Positions 8,338 to 15,504 of a stretch of 64,000 bases of DNA are shown piece by piece. How positions within the stretch are numbered: position 1 is the first letter of the stretch; the number at the start of each line of letters is the position of its first letter. The notes beneath the pieces are model-generated. The model saw only the letters and a list, made by a program, of their open reading frames with translations. It was not told where the DNA came from and did no database searches. Origin of the DNA: SZUA-547 sp963669315 (GTDB lineage: Bacteria > Pseudomonadota > Alphaproteobacteria > Rhodobacterales > Rhodobacteraceae); assembly GCA_963669315.1 (NCBI GenBank), contig OY770021.1, positions 1,550,001-1,614,000 of the forward strand, written 5' to 3'. The position numbers and the translations under genes were made by a program.

Positions 8338-8664
8338 ATGGCGACCGCCTACTCGAACGATAACGACTTCGAACACACCCGAGGCAAGTTCTTCCGGGAT
8401 CACCCCTATGAGGCGCGCGACGCACAGCACGTCGCCTGCGACATCGAGGATCAGTTATCGGCGTTTGAAGAACGCTCGGCGGAGGAGTTCCAAAACACCC
8501 ATGACGCGGTGATGGGCTTGTCTCGCGCCGTCGGCGAGAACGACCGTCACCTGTACAAGGCGATTGACGGGGCGGGATACCTCACGCTCTGCGCGTGTGG
8601 CGTCGGACTGGTTTCCCTCGTCGTCTCCAGCGCGACAGCCCTTAGGGTGTTCGGCGTGATCTGA
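8338..8664 (+). CDS. Hypothetical small membrane protein
   Basis: 108 residues. The hydrophilic N-terminal 75 residues are mostly helical ('EDQLSAFEERSAEEFQNTHD') and are followed by one C-terminal hydrophobic span (about 82-103: LTLCACGVGLVSLVVSSATA). This suggests a tail-anchored cytoplasmic domain. The ribosome site GATGGAG lies before the ATG and a strong hairpin follows the gene. Family unknown. Confidence 0.6.
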   Translation: MATAYSNDNDFEHTRGKFFRDHPYEARDAQHVACDIEDQLSAFEERSAEEFQNTHDAVMGLSRAVGENDRHLYKAIDGAGYLTLCACGVGLVSLVVSSATALRVFGVI

Positions 8665-8688
8665 CCGGCCCGACATATACATGAGTTT

Positions 8689-8717
8689 CGAAGCCCGGCC
8701 CCGACGGCCGGGCTTCG
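8689..8717 (+). terminator. GC-rich intergenic hairpin 2
   Basis: Perfect 12-bp stem (CGAAGCCCGGCC / GGCCGGGCTTCG, loop CCGAC), 25 bp after a stop codon and followed by TCGTCGTTAT. It is the most stable-looking of the hairpin series and a likely intrinsic terminator or stabiliser. Confidence 0.65.
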
Positions 8718-8747
8718 TCGTTATGGAGACCTGAAACGAGAACGACC

Positions 8748-8969
8748 ATGAACGACCACGACTTCCACATCGAGGCCGCGACCCGCGGTCTCGGGCTTCG
8801 CGACAAGAGCGACGACGACCTCGACAGGCTGCGCGCGGCTCACGCCAAGATCGACGCGTTCGCATCCGGCGTGATCGTCGAGGCCGTCGACGCCGAGATC
8901 GAACGCCGCGTCGACGCCGCAAGAGACGAGGAGATCATCAAGGAGGATCGACGGATATACGGCGACTGA
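8748..8969 (+). CDS. Hypothetical small charged protein
   Basis: 73 residues, wholly helical and charged (LRDKSDDDLDRLRAAHAKID..., ending EEIIKEDRRIYGD). Typical of small phage or element accessory proteins; no named family recognised. Hairpins lie on both sides, so it forms a one-gene cassette in the chain. Confidence 0.6.
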   Translation: MNDHDFHIEAATRGLGLRDKSDDDLDRLRAAHAKIDAFASGVIVEAVDAEIERRVDAARDEEIIKEDRRIYGD

Positions 8970-8993
8970 CGCCCGACAATCTGAACCCGACGA

Positions 8994-9017
8994 ACGCCCG
9001 GCCATCCCGCCGGGCGT
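8994..9017 (+). terminator. GC-rich intergenic hairpin 3
   Basis: 9-bp perfect stem ACGCCCGGC / GCCGGGCGT (8994-9002/9009-9017, loop CATCCC) followed by CTTCG. The same stem sequence recurs at 9900-9923. Confidence 0.6.
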
Positions 9018-9055
9018 CTTCGATCCAAACCGCCTGAACATGAAGGAGGATCGCG

Positions 9056-9463
9056 GTGAACGATTTCACTCGCATCAACGCGCCGCGTGTCGAGAAGATC
9101 GTCGACGCGGTCAAACTGATCGGCCGGAGCGCCCGCAGCCAGCGGGCGACCGACGCCGAGATCGAGCCGATGGCGACGGCGATCCGCGAGGCGTGCGGAG
9201 AGCACCTGCTGGGCATCCCGTCCGCGCCTGCGCAAGCGGCCCCTGAGCCGTCGCCGGAGCCTGCCCGACCCACCGACAGGCTGGACGCCGTCGTGGCGTC
9301 CCTGACCGGCCCCAGCGCCTCCAGAGCAGCCGCTGCGGCTCTCGCCTCGGCCTCGCCATACGAGGTCCAGCGGGCGGCGCTGGCGCTGCCGCTGACGGCG
9401 CGGGCGAAGCTGCTCGCGCTGCTGGCCGAGGACATCGCGTCCGAGGCTATCGAGGCGGCCTGA
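9056..9463 (+). CDS. Hypothetical Ala-rich protein
   Basis: 135 residues from GTG 9056, which has AAGGAGGA at ideal spacing (9043-9050). The N-terminal helical part (1-55) is joined by a Pro/Glu linker (APAQAAPEPSPEPARP, about 58-73) to a second helical Ala/Leu-rich part (75-135). Two small helical domains joined by a flexible linker are visible; function unknown. Confidence 0.6.
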   Translation: MNDFTRINAPRVEKIVDAVKLIGRSARSQRATDAEIEPMATAIREACGEHLLGIPSAPAQAAPEPSPEPARPTDRLDAVVASLTGPSASRAAAAALASASPYEVQRAALALPLTARAKLLALLAEDIASEAIEAA

Positions 9464-9490
9464 ACGCCGCCAGTCACATCCACCACGAAC

Positions 9491-9514
9491 ACGCCCGGCC
9501 GCAACGTTGGGCGT
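9491..9514 (+). terminator. GC-rich intergenic hairpin 4 (decayed)
   Basis: ACGCCC / GGGCGT stem (9491-9496/9509-9514). The left arm keeps the family sequence ACGCCCGGCC while the right arm reads GTTGGGCGT, so the stem is shorter than in its relatives. Confidence 0.4.
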
Positions 9515-9543
9515 CCCGAATGCGAAAGAGTGAGAGATCGACA

Positions 9544-9876
9544 ATGACGAGAACCGACACCGCGCGATTGGAGGCCGTCCAACGGGTGGTCTTCTACGCG
9601 AAGAACGACCTGCACGCGGCGCGGATCAACCTCGAAAACGAGGTCGCCCGACAAGGCCCGTTGCCGACCGTGCAGGGCGGCCTGACGCTGAACCATCTGC
9701 GGACGCATGTGCGCCTGCTGGAGATCGCCGTAGAGGAGGCCGAGAAGCTGTATCGCGAGGAGGTCCGGCGCGGACAACTGCGCGCCATGCGGAGCAACTT
9801 CGATCGTGCCATTCGCGACGGCATGGCGCACGAGAAACGCCTCGGCCTGAAGGGCGACAGCGACCTTCAGGACTGA
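9544..9876 (+). CDS. Hypothetical helical protein
   Basis: 110 residues from ATG 9544 (an in-frame ATG at 9520 would add 8 residues that overlap the hairpin flank). Helical and charged throughout (AKNDLHAARINLENEV, LRTHVRLLEIAVEEAEKLYR). Probably a small all-alpha cytoplasmic protein. No family recognised. A hairpin follows. Confidence 0.55.
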   Translation: MTRTDTARLEAVQRVVFYAKNDLHAARINLENEVARQGPLPTVQGGLTLNHLRTHVRLLEIAVEEAEKLYREEVRRGQLRAMRSNFDRAIRDGMAHEKRLGLKGDSDLQD

Positions 9877-9899
9877 CGCCGACATCATCAACCACGAAC

Positions 9900-9923
9900 A
9901 CGCCCGGCCGCAGCGCCGGGCGT
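9900..9923 (+). terminator. GC-rich intergenic hairpin 5
   Basis: Perfect 9-bp stem ACGCCCGGC / GCCGGGCGT (9900-9908/9915-9923, loop CGCAGC), identical in stem sequence to the hairpin at 8994-9017 and followed by TCGCTTTC. Confidence 0.6.
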
Positions 9924-9947
9924 TCGCTTTCAAAGGAGACCGTGAAC

Positions 9948-10538
9948 ATGGTCATGCAATCAGACCGCATCGCGGTCGCAAAGAAGAACGCACGTCGCCG
10001 CCAGACGAACCCGTTGCCGCTACAGGCGGTCCTTCGAACGCGGTTCGACTATGACACCGAGAACGGCGTGCTGATCTGGCGACGTGTGGGTGACAACGCT
10101 GCGAACGGTTGGAACGCCCGCTGGGCCGGGACGCCCGCTGGGAGTGGCGCTGTCTATAAAATCGTGCGGATCAGCGGCGTCGATTACCAATTACATCGCG
10201 TCGTCTGGGGATGGCATCACGGCACGATCCCCGCCGGGCTAGAAGTCGATCACATCGACGGAAACCCGACGAACAACCGCATCGAGAACCTGCGCCTCGC
10301 CACGATCCAAGAGCAGCAGCGGAACGGCGGCGGTGGAAAACGCGCAGACAGCCCTACGACCTTTCGGGGTGTGGGCTTCCGAAAAGATACCCGCCGCTGG
10401 CGGGCGTACATCGACACGGGCGGCAAGCACCTCTCGCTGGGCTGCTTCGACACCGATGTCGAGGCCGCTCACGCATACGACAAGGCGGCCCGTGAACACT
10501 TCGGCGCGTTCGCTCGCCTCAACTTTCCCGACGACTAA
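9948..10538 (+). CDS. HNH endonuclease with AP2 DNA-binding domain
   Basis: 196 residues from ATG 9948, chosen because AAAGGAG ends 9 nt upstream; the in-frame GTG at 9942 is too close to it. The HNH half contains 'YQLHRVVWGWHHG' and 'LEVDHIDGNPTNNRIENLR' (about 100-120), the standard H-N-H signature of phage homing nucleases. The C-terminal AP2/ERF domain (about 138-196) shows FRGVGFRKDTRRWRAYI, LGCFDTDVEAAHAYDKAA and LNFP. HNH-AP2 proteins are typical free-standing mobile endonucleases in phages. It probably cuts and mobilises itself; the target is unknown. Confidence 0.88.
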   Translation: MVMQSDRIAVAKKNARRRQTNPLPLQAVLRTRFDYDTENGVLIWRRVGDNAANGWNARWAGTPAGSGAVYKIVRISGVDYQLHRVVWGWHHGTIPAGLEVDHIDGNPTNNRIENLRLATIQEQQRNGGGGKRADSPTTFRGVGFRKDTRRWRAYIDTGGKHLSLGCFDTDVEAAHAYDKAAREHFGAFARLNFPDD

Positions 10539-10563
10539 CGCCCCGGCCGTCGCGCCGAGGCGT
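10538..10563 (+). terminator. GC-rich intergenic hairpin 6 (imperfect)
   Basis: ACGCC(CCGGC)...(GCCGA)GGCGT around the stop of the HNH-AP2 gene: the same idea as the other hairpins, but with mismatches. Confidence 0.4.
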
Positions 10564-10594
10564 CATCACTCTCACCCTGACACCGCAGACCCAG

Positions 10595-10611
10595 GGGGTC
10601 AGTTGGCCCCC
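10595..10611 (+). promoter_or_regulatory. Shared near-palindrome GGGGTCARTTGGCCCCC, copy 1
   Basis: GGGGTCAGTTGGCCCCC ends 20 nt before the ATG at 10632. The reverse complement of the same motif (one base different) occurs at 18885-18901, ending 19 nt before the ATG at 18921. Identical placement before two different genes suggests a leader or operator element. Confidence 0.5.
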
Positions 10612-10631
10612 AAACTTCAGAGGAGACCCGG

Positions 10632-11141
10632 ATGAACTTTCATCAATGGAACACCGCCCCGATCCGAGGCGTCGTCACGCCCGGCGAGTTCGTCGCTATG
10701 GCGCGGACGCTCGATCCTCGGAAAGACCGCAACGCCCGCGCCTTCTGGTCGGGCCTACGCGGCGCGTGGTCGAGTTTCGGCGAGTGCGAAGGCGACCCGG
10801 AAGCCGATCACACCGAGGCGATTGACCCGGACGAATACAGCGATCTGTTCGCCATCTTCAGGGTCGGTTGGCGCAGCACGCCGGAGATCGACGCGCTGCC
10901 GGAAACGATAACGATCTGGCGCGGTCAGCATGGTGACGAGCCTCCGGGTCTGTGCTGGACGCTCAAGCGGGCGACAGCGGAAGGTTTCGCATGGCGACAC
11001 CCGGAGAGGCCGGTCATCCTTTCAACAACCGTGCGCCGCAGCGACGTGGCGCTGTGTCTCCACGACCGGGACGAGGCGGAGGTCGTCCTTTTCGCCCCAC
11101 CCGATGAATACGAGGAGGTTTACTATGAACCCGAGAACTAA
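10632..11141 (+). CDS. Hypothetical protein, possible ADP-ribosyltransferase fold
   Basis: 169 residues. After a helical N-terminal part (1-85) comes 'TITIWRGQHGDEPPGLCWTL' (about 95-114), then 'ATAEGFAWRHPERPVILS' and 'EAEVVLFAPPDEYEEVYYEP'. The order strand-Arg-Gly, then 'G(S/C)WT' before a helix 'AEGFA', then a Glu-rich strand near the end, recalls the R-S-E arrangement of ADP-ribosyltransferase-like phage proteins. Here Cys stands where Ser is usual. This is fold-level inference only. Its end overlaps the next gene by 17 bp. Confidence 0.5.
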   Translation: MNFHQWNTAPIRGVVTPGEFVAMARTLDPRKDRNARAFWSGLRGAWSSFGECEGDPEADHTEAIDPDEYSDLFAIFRVGWRSTPEIDALPETITIWRGQHGDEPPGLCWTLKRATAEGFAWRHPERPVILSTTVRRSDVALCLHDRDEAEVVLFAPPDEYEEVYYEPEN

Positions 11142-11811
11142 ACCCGCCGCCATCAAGGCGGCGATGGACCTCTACACCGAGGGCGTCAGCCACGACGAGA
11201 TCGAGCGCAGGACCGGCGTCAAGCCGCACGCGGCCGCGCTGGCCGCCGCCAAGGCGGGTGTCAGCCGTCCGAGGCTCGATCTGACCGACGACGACTTTCG
11301 GGAGGCGGCGGGAGACGGCGGCCTGTTTCTTGGCGACATAGCCACGGCGCTGGGCGTCACGCGAAAGTACGCCGCAAAGCGCCTGCGGTCCCTCGGTCTG
11401 GAATACCTGACCGAGCAAGCCCGCGGGCCATACAAGGCGCGCGACGGCCGGTCGTGGCCAACTACGGCCGCCCTCGCGGAGACGGCCGGTCTTTCGGTGG
11501 ACTGCGTCGGTGACCTGCTCCGGCGCGGCGATGACCCCGGCGACATAGCCGACGGTAAGGCGTTCGTCCGGCGGGCGAAGCGAACACCGGACATCCTGAC
11601 CGACCGTCACGGCCGTCAATGGACCCGGAAGGAGATCGCCACCGAGGCCGGGATCAGCAACCCAACGCTGCGGGCGCTCCTGACGGAAGGTCATGACCCG
11701 GCCGACATCGTCGAGGTGTACGGCCCTGTCAAAGACGCCCAAGCCCGCCACACGGGCCAGCTACGGGCGGCGCTCGCCGTCCGCACCGCCGAGGCCCGCC
11801 ACGAGGGCTGA
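11125..11811 (+). CDS. Multi-helix-turn-helix hypothetical protein
   Basis: 228 residues from ATG 11125 (GAGGAGG 6-12 nt upstream, inside the end of the previous gene). It contains several HTH-like segments: 'YTEGVSHDEIERRTGVKPHA' (about 12-31), 'LFLGDIATALGVTRKYAAKR' (about 70-89) and 'WTRKEIATEAGISNPTLRAL' (about 170-189). Repeated winged-helix or homeodomain-like units point to DNA binding, for example a recombination- or transcription-related protein of the element. The longer in-frame extension upstream is the shadow of the previous gene. Confidence 0.6.
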   Translation: MNPRTKPAAIKAAMDLYTEGVSHDEIERRTGVKPHAAALAAAKAGVSRPRLDLTDDDFREAAGDGGLFLGDIATALGVTRKYAAKRLRSLGLEYLTEQARGPYKARDGRSWPTTAALAETAGLSVDCVGDLLRRGDDPGDIADGKAFVRRAKRTPDILTDRHGRQWTRKEIATEAGISNPTLRALLTEGHDPADIVEVYGPVKDAQARHTGQLRAALAVRTAEARHEG

Positions 11812-11852
11812 CCCCGGCTTCTACTCCTCCATCAACATGAAAGGAAACTCAG

Positions 11853-12356
11853 ATGGAACGCACGACACAAGTGTCGGGCGCGCCGACCCATGTCCGCGCG
11901 TTCGACGACCTGAACATCCACATCGTCAGGATCGAGGATGCGGTTCTCAGGCCCGGCATGGACACCTTCGCCGTGAACCTCCGCATGATCGCCGCCGGGC
12001 GGGACGACGTCGACGGCCCCCGCGTCTGCGCCGCCTGCAATGCGCCGTGGTCGCGGCCTCGCGGTCCTGCCGTCGTCGCCGACGTCTTCGCCCCGGCCGA
12101 AAACGACCTGCCGGGCGTCGGCGCGCTCTGCGGCGTCTGCGCTCATTGCGCGGGCGGGCCGCACGATCTCGACGGCGTGGCCTTCACTCTGGCGCAGGAC
12201 ATCCAAGAAAGCCGGATGGCGGCGCGGGCGAAGGTGAATGCGAAGCCCCACCCGTGGACGGCGCATGTGAACGCGCTGATCGAGCGAAAGGCCGCCGCAT
12301 TGGCGACGCAGAAGATCGCCCTGATGCAGGCGCAGCCGATGGGCGGGGTCCAATGA
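11853..12356 (+). CDS. Hypothetical protein with Cys-rich zinc-binding motifs
   Basis: 167 residues. Two Cys pairs, 'VCAACNAPW' (about 58-66) and 'LCGVCAHCAGG' (about 92-102), look like a zinc ribbon. The C-terminal third is helical (IERKAAALATQKIALMQAQ). Its stop overlaps the next start (ATGA at 12353-12356), so the two are coupled. No named family recognised; a nucleic-acid or protein-binding role is plausible. Confidence 0.6.
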   Translation: MERTTQVSGAPTHVRAFDDLNIHIVRIEDAVLRPGMDTFAVNLRMIAAGRDDVDGPRVCAACNAPWSRPRGPAVVADVFAPAENDLPGVGALCGVCAHCAGGPHDLDGVAFTLAQDIQESRMAARAKVNAKPHPWTAHVNALIERKAAALATQKIALMQAQPMGGVQ

Positions 12357-13105
12357 CCTATGTCGATCCATCCCTCGCCCGCGGCTTCGCGCGCCAAGGT
12401 CTGCGTCGTCTGGACGCCGCCGAGAGCGAACAATCGAAACTCATGAAAGGCCAGCTTGCCCGCGCTCCCGCCCGGACAGGCTACTCCCTGAAGGCGCGCC
12501 GCCGGTTCTTCAACCGCCTCGCCAAGCTGACCCGTCCAGTACGGGTGAGCGCGTTTCAGGTGCGCCCCGACATGCGCCGCGCGATGTGGGCCGACGCCGA
12601 CCTGATGACCGACGCTGACGGCGACCCGAGCGGCGTGATGCTGGTCTTGCGCCAGATCACGTTCGACAAGCGCGCCGCGCCGCCGGACTACACCGAGGCG
12701 GTCGTCGCCTATGTGACGCTTCACGCCCTCCAGCGCGGCGTGCAGCGGATCGGGACGGCGGAGGACGCACGCAACATCGCGATGCGGCTGGTGCCGGTAA
12801 GCGACATCCTCCTGATGCTGGTGGACTTCGCCGTGAACAGCGACGCCGACCGCTGGCGGTTCTCGCTGCCCGTCGGTTCCGATCTCGCCCATGGCGATCT
12901 CGTGTGTGGACCTGAAGGCGTGGCGGTGACGATCCGCACGCTGATCGGCGAGACGACCATGGCCGCGCCCAAGCGCGGGCTGCACAGGCGACTGACCGGG
13001 CTGATCGAAGACCTGCGAAAGGCGGACAGCATCACTTCGGACGGCGACCTGACGCCGGAGGCCACGGCGCTGATCCGGCGGTTCGTGTCGGAACCCGAAA
13101 CCTGA
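12353..13105 (+). CDS. Hypothetical protein
   Basis: 250 residues from ATG 12353, coupled to the zinc-ribbon gene by ATGA. The N-terminus is basic (about 20-65: KARRRFFNRLAKLTRPVRV). The middle is alpha/beta ('TEAVVAYVTLHALQRGVQRI', 'DILLMLVDFAVNSDADRWRF') and a helical tail follows. Not recognised. A short GC-rich dyad (about 13109-13127, CCGGCGACCGCCGG) follows. Coupling suggests the product works with the preceding protein. Confidence 0.55.
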   Translation: MTYVDPSLARGFARQGLRRLDAAESEQSKLMKGQLARAPARTGYSLKARRRFFNRLAKLTRPVRVSAFQVRPDMRRAMWADADLMTDADGDPSGVMLVLRQITFDKRAAPPDYTEAVVAYVTLHALQRGVQRIGTAEDARNIAMRLVPVSDILLMLVDFAVNSDADRWRFSLPVGSDLAHGDLVCGPEGVAVTIRTLIGETTMAAPKRGLHRRLTGLIEDLRKADSITSDGDLTPEATALIRRFVSEPET

Positions 13106-13161
13106 AGCGTCCGGCGACCGCCGGGCGGCGATCCATCAACGATAGATAGGAGAACCAAATC

Positions 13162-13821
13162 ATGACCATCATCCGCGTGGGTATGGTCGCGGCCGCCCTC
13201 GCGGTCGCGGCCTGCGCCCAATCTCACGATCCCACTCTGGAGAGATTGCCGATCCCCGATTGCCGTCTGTCCGGGCCGGCATATGACGCCCCGATGGGGA
13301 CGTTCAGCATTAGCGACGAGGTCACGGCTTACGCTGCCCACATCGACGGACAGCGCGTCCTGACGATCAGTCTCAACGGCGTGTTCGACGACAAGATGGC
13401 GGCCGAGTTCGCGATGGCCGACCGCGTCTATGGGCGGCCGGGCGACGTGCTGATCGTCACCACTGAAGGCCCCGGAGGATACGTCCTCCACGCCGCCCGG
13501 ATGGCGATCTATATCCGGGATGTCGGCGCGCACACGGTCGTCCCGAAGGGCGGTGAATGCGCTTCCGCGTGCGGCATCGTCTTTGCCGCGGGTAGGAGCC
13601 GTTCGATCTCAGGCAGCGGCTCGTTCGGCCTGCACTCCGCCAGCCGCGGCATGGCCGTCGACCACGAGTTCAACGACATGCTCGTTGGGATGTACGCCGA
13701 GATCGGAGCGGACGCCGAGGCGATTGAGCTGCTGATCCGGTCAGCGCATCCGATGGAGATGATCTGGCTGAGCGGGTATGAAGCCCATTCACTGGGGATC
13801 GCCACCGAGCTGATCGACTAG
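13162..13821 (+). CDS. Lipoprotein with ClpP/SppA-like serine protease fold
   Basis: 219 residues. A lipobox (LAVAAC, Cys18) predicts a lipid-anchored envelope protein. 'TTEGPGGYVLHAARMAIYIR' (101-120) is the usual oxyanion-region Gly-rich loop and helix of the ClpP/crotonase fold. 'GGECASACGIVFAAG' carries the likely nucleophile Ser135, with His158 in GSFGLHSAS as candidate base. Similar 'C-x-SAC' periplasmic proteins are common in alphaproteobacteria and their phages. It may cleave envelope or signal peptides. It is the last gene before the IS110 insertion. Confidence 0.72.
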   Translation: MTIIRVGMVAAALAVAACAQSHDPTLERLPIPDCRLSGPAYDAPMGTFSISDEVTAYAAHIDGQRVLTISLNGVFDDKMAAEFAMADRVYGRPGDVLIVTTEGPGGYVLHAARMAIYIRDVGAHTVVPKGGECASACGIVFAAGRSRSISGSGSFGLHSASRGMAVDHEFNDMLVGMYAEIGADAEAIELLIRSAHPMEMIWLSGYEAHSLGIATELID

Positions 13822-14031
13822 ATCGCAGCCAGAAGGTCCGGCCTTCATTTCAGATGTCCTTACCAGAATGATGGCTCGCTACGTTTGCAAAGTTTCCGGG
13901 CTCGAAGCAGCCGCTGGCTGCGGATGTCGCGGATGGCGGCATTGCGGGATGGGGTGGATGGCTCCTGCTCCATCGGCGTCGCAATGCGCCATAGTGCAGT
14001 TGTCATGAACTGCGAAGAGAGGAGCCACCCC

Positions 14032-15051
14032 ATGCAAGTTACAACGGTCGGTCTCGATTTGGCCAAGAACGTTTTCCATGTTCACGGCGTCACGCAAGAT
14101 GGGGCGGTGGGATTCAGCCGGTCTTTGCGCCGCAGCCAGATGTTGTCATTCTTCGAGCGTCTGGAGCCATGTCTGATCGGCATGGAAGCTTGCGGCGCGA
14201 GCCACTATTGGGCGCGAGAACTGACCAAGCTGGGCCATGAAGCCAGGTTGATCGCGCCGGTCTACGTGAAGCCCTACGTCAAGCGCGGCAAATCAGATGC
14301 GGCTGATGCAGAGGCAATCTGCGAGGCTGTCACCCGCCCGACCATGCGGTTCGTCGAGGTGAAGTCACCTGAACAGCAGGCCATTCTTTCACTGCACCGA
14401 GCGCGTAGTCTGATTGTCCGGCAGAGAACCCAGACGATCAACATGCTTCGTGGTCTGTTGGCGGAGTTCGGTATCGTCTTTGCTCGGGGTGTCGGCCACG
14501 CCGTCCGGTTCGCAAAGCACGCAACCCAAGGGCGGGCCCCGGACCTACCGTCGATCGCGCTGGATACGATCATCGATCTGAGCGAACAACTCCTGGCCCT
14601 GCACAGGCGGCTGAACTGGTATGGCCGCAAATTGACACAAGCGGCGAAATCCGAGCCCCGGATCGCCTTGCTCCAAACGATCCCCGGTATCGGGCCGATC
14701 ACGGCATCCGCCATCGTCGCGACGGTCGGCAGCGCGGAGCAGTTCCGGTGCGGCCGGGACTTCTCCGCCTGGCTGGGACTGACGCCGATCAACCGCTCAA
14801 CGGGAGGCAAAGAACGGCTGGGGCGCATATCGAAGATGGGTGACCGCTACATTCGCCGCCTGATGGTTGTCGGCATGACTTCCCGTATGAAGCAAATCAA
14901 GAGCGCGCCTGAGCGATTTGATCCCTGGTTTGTGGAGCTCTTAGATCGCAAACCCGCCAAGCTAGCTGCCGTAGCGATGGCCAACAAAACGGCGCGAATT
15001 ATCTGGGCCGTTCTTACACACGATGAGCCCTACAGAGTCAGAACCGCCTGA
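14032..15051 (+). CDS. IS110/IS1111 transposase (DEDD recombinase)
   Basis: 339 residues from ATG 14032, preceded by GAGAGGAG. The N-terminal RuvC-like DEDD domain has D9 (VGLDLAK), E52 (GMEACGAS), D89 and D92 (KSDAADAEAI). The C-terminal Transposase_20 domain has 'LLQTIPGIGPITASAIVAT' (214-231) and the catalytic Ser245 in GRDFSAWLGLTP. All catalytic residues are present, so the enzyme should be active. In this family a structured RNA made by the element guides target and donor choice. Confidence 0.95.
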   Translation: MQVTTVGLDLAKNVFHVHGVTQDGAVGFSRSLRRSQMLSFFERLEPCLIGMEACGASHYWARELTKLGHEARLIAPVYVKPYVKRGKSDAADAEAICEAVTRPTMRFVEVKSPEQQAILSLHRARSLIVRQRTQTINMLRGLLAEFGIVFARGVGHAVRFAKHATQGRAPDLPSIALDTIIDLSEQLLALHRRLNWYGRKLTQAAKSEPRIALLQTIPGIGPITASAIVATVGSAEQFRCGRDFSAWLGLTPINRSTGGKERLGRISKMGDRYIRRLMVVGMTSRMKQIKSAPERFDPWFVELLDRKPAKLAAVAMANKTARIIWAVLTHDEPYRVRTA

Positions 15052-15284
15052 AATCGAGAGGGGAAAGAAACCGAGACAGCAAGACCAGTGAAGTGATGGC
15101 GAATGAGTCAGCCGCAACCCCAAGACACCCCGGGCTTTGTCCAGGACGGCAACTGTCCGCTTGCGAGAATGGGGACTTGGGCTGCGGAAACCATCAGGGC
15201 CAGCGGTCACGTGCACCGCGCAAACAGGCCGGACACAAGACCGCTTCTGACGAAATGCAGATCACCTCAAAAATGTCTTGCTAT
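15052..15284 (+). ncRNA. Candidate bridge/seek RNA region of the IS1111 element
   Basis: 233 bp of non-coding DNA lie between the transposase stop and the right subterminal repeat. In IS1111-group elements this is where the guide RNA (bridge/seekRNA) is encoded. The stretch has no credible gene and contains short complementary segments. Loops matching the flanks were not resolved by eye; location is the main support. Confidence 0.5.
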
Positions 15285-15298
15285 GCAGGAGCCATCCA

Positions 15299-15504
15299 CA
15301 CAGGACAAAACTGACGTTGTTGGATGGCTCGCCGAAGGCGGGTACTGACCCAAATTGGACTTGGCCAGCCCTAGAATTCGCGATTCAACGTGGTCACTAT
15401 GGCTTTCACCGTTACCGGCATCGATTAATTCACCAAGGTTTTGTCTCCGACGACTTGGCGCGCATTATCCCGCCGCTGTGGTTTGCGCTGTTGGGGTAAT
15501 CAAA
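15299..15504. other. Intergenic stretch between IS110 and the two-gene module
   Basis: About 200 bp of lower-GC sequence. The only notable item is GGATGGCTCGCCGAAGGCGG near 15322-15341, which partly repeats the IS inverted-repeat core. No gene, promoter or terminator could be supported. Confidence 0.4.

Larger units (their letters stand above)
13955..15298 (+). mobile_element. IS110-family element, IS1111 group
   Basis: A single DEDD transposase gene lies between perfect 14-bp subterminal inverted repeats: TGGATGGCTCCTGC (13955-13968) and GCAGGAGCCATCCA (15285-15298). Subterminal repeats and a long 3' non-coding end are marks of the IS1111 group. True tips may extend a few bases beyond the repeats. 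No target duplication is expected. It interrupts the chain of rightward small genes. Confidence 0.85.

Noticed and set aside
7801..9923. Intergenic hairpins as integron attC sites
   Set aside because: They lack the GTTRRRY/RYYYAAC ends and bulged bases of attC and no integron integrase is present. Perfect short GC stems fit terminators or processing sites better.
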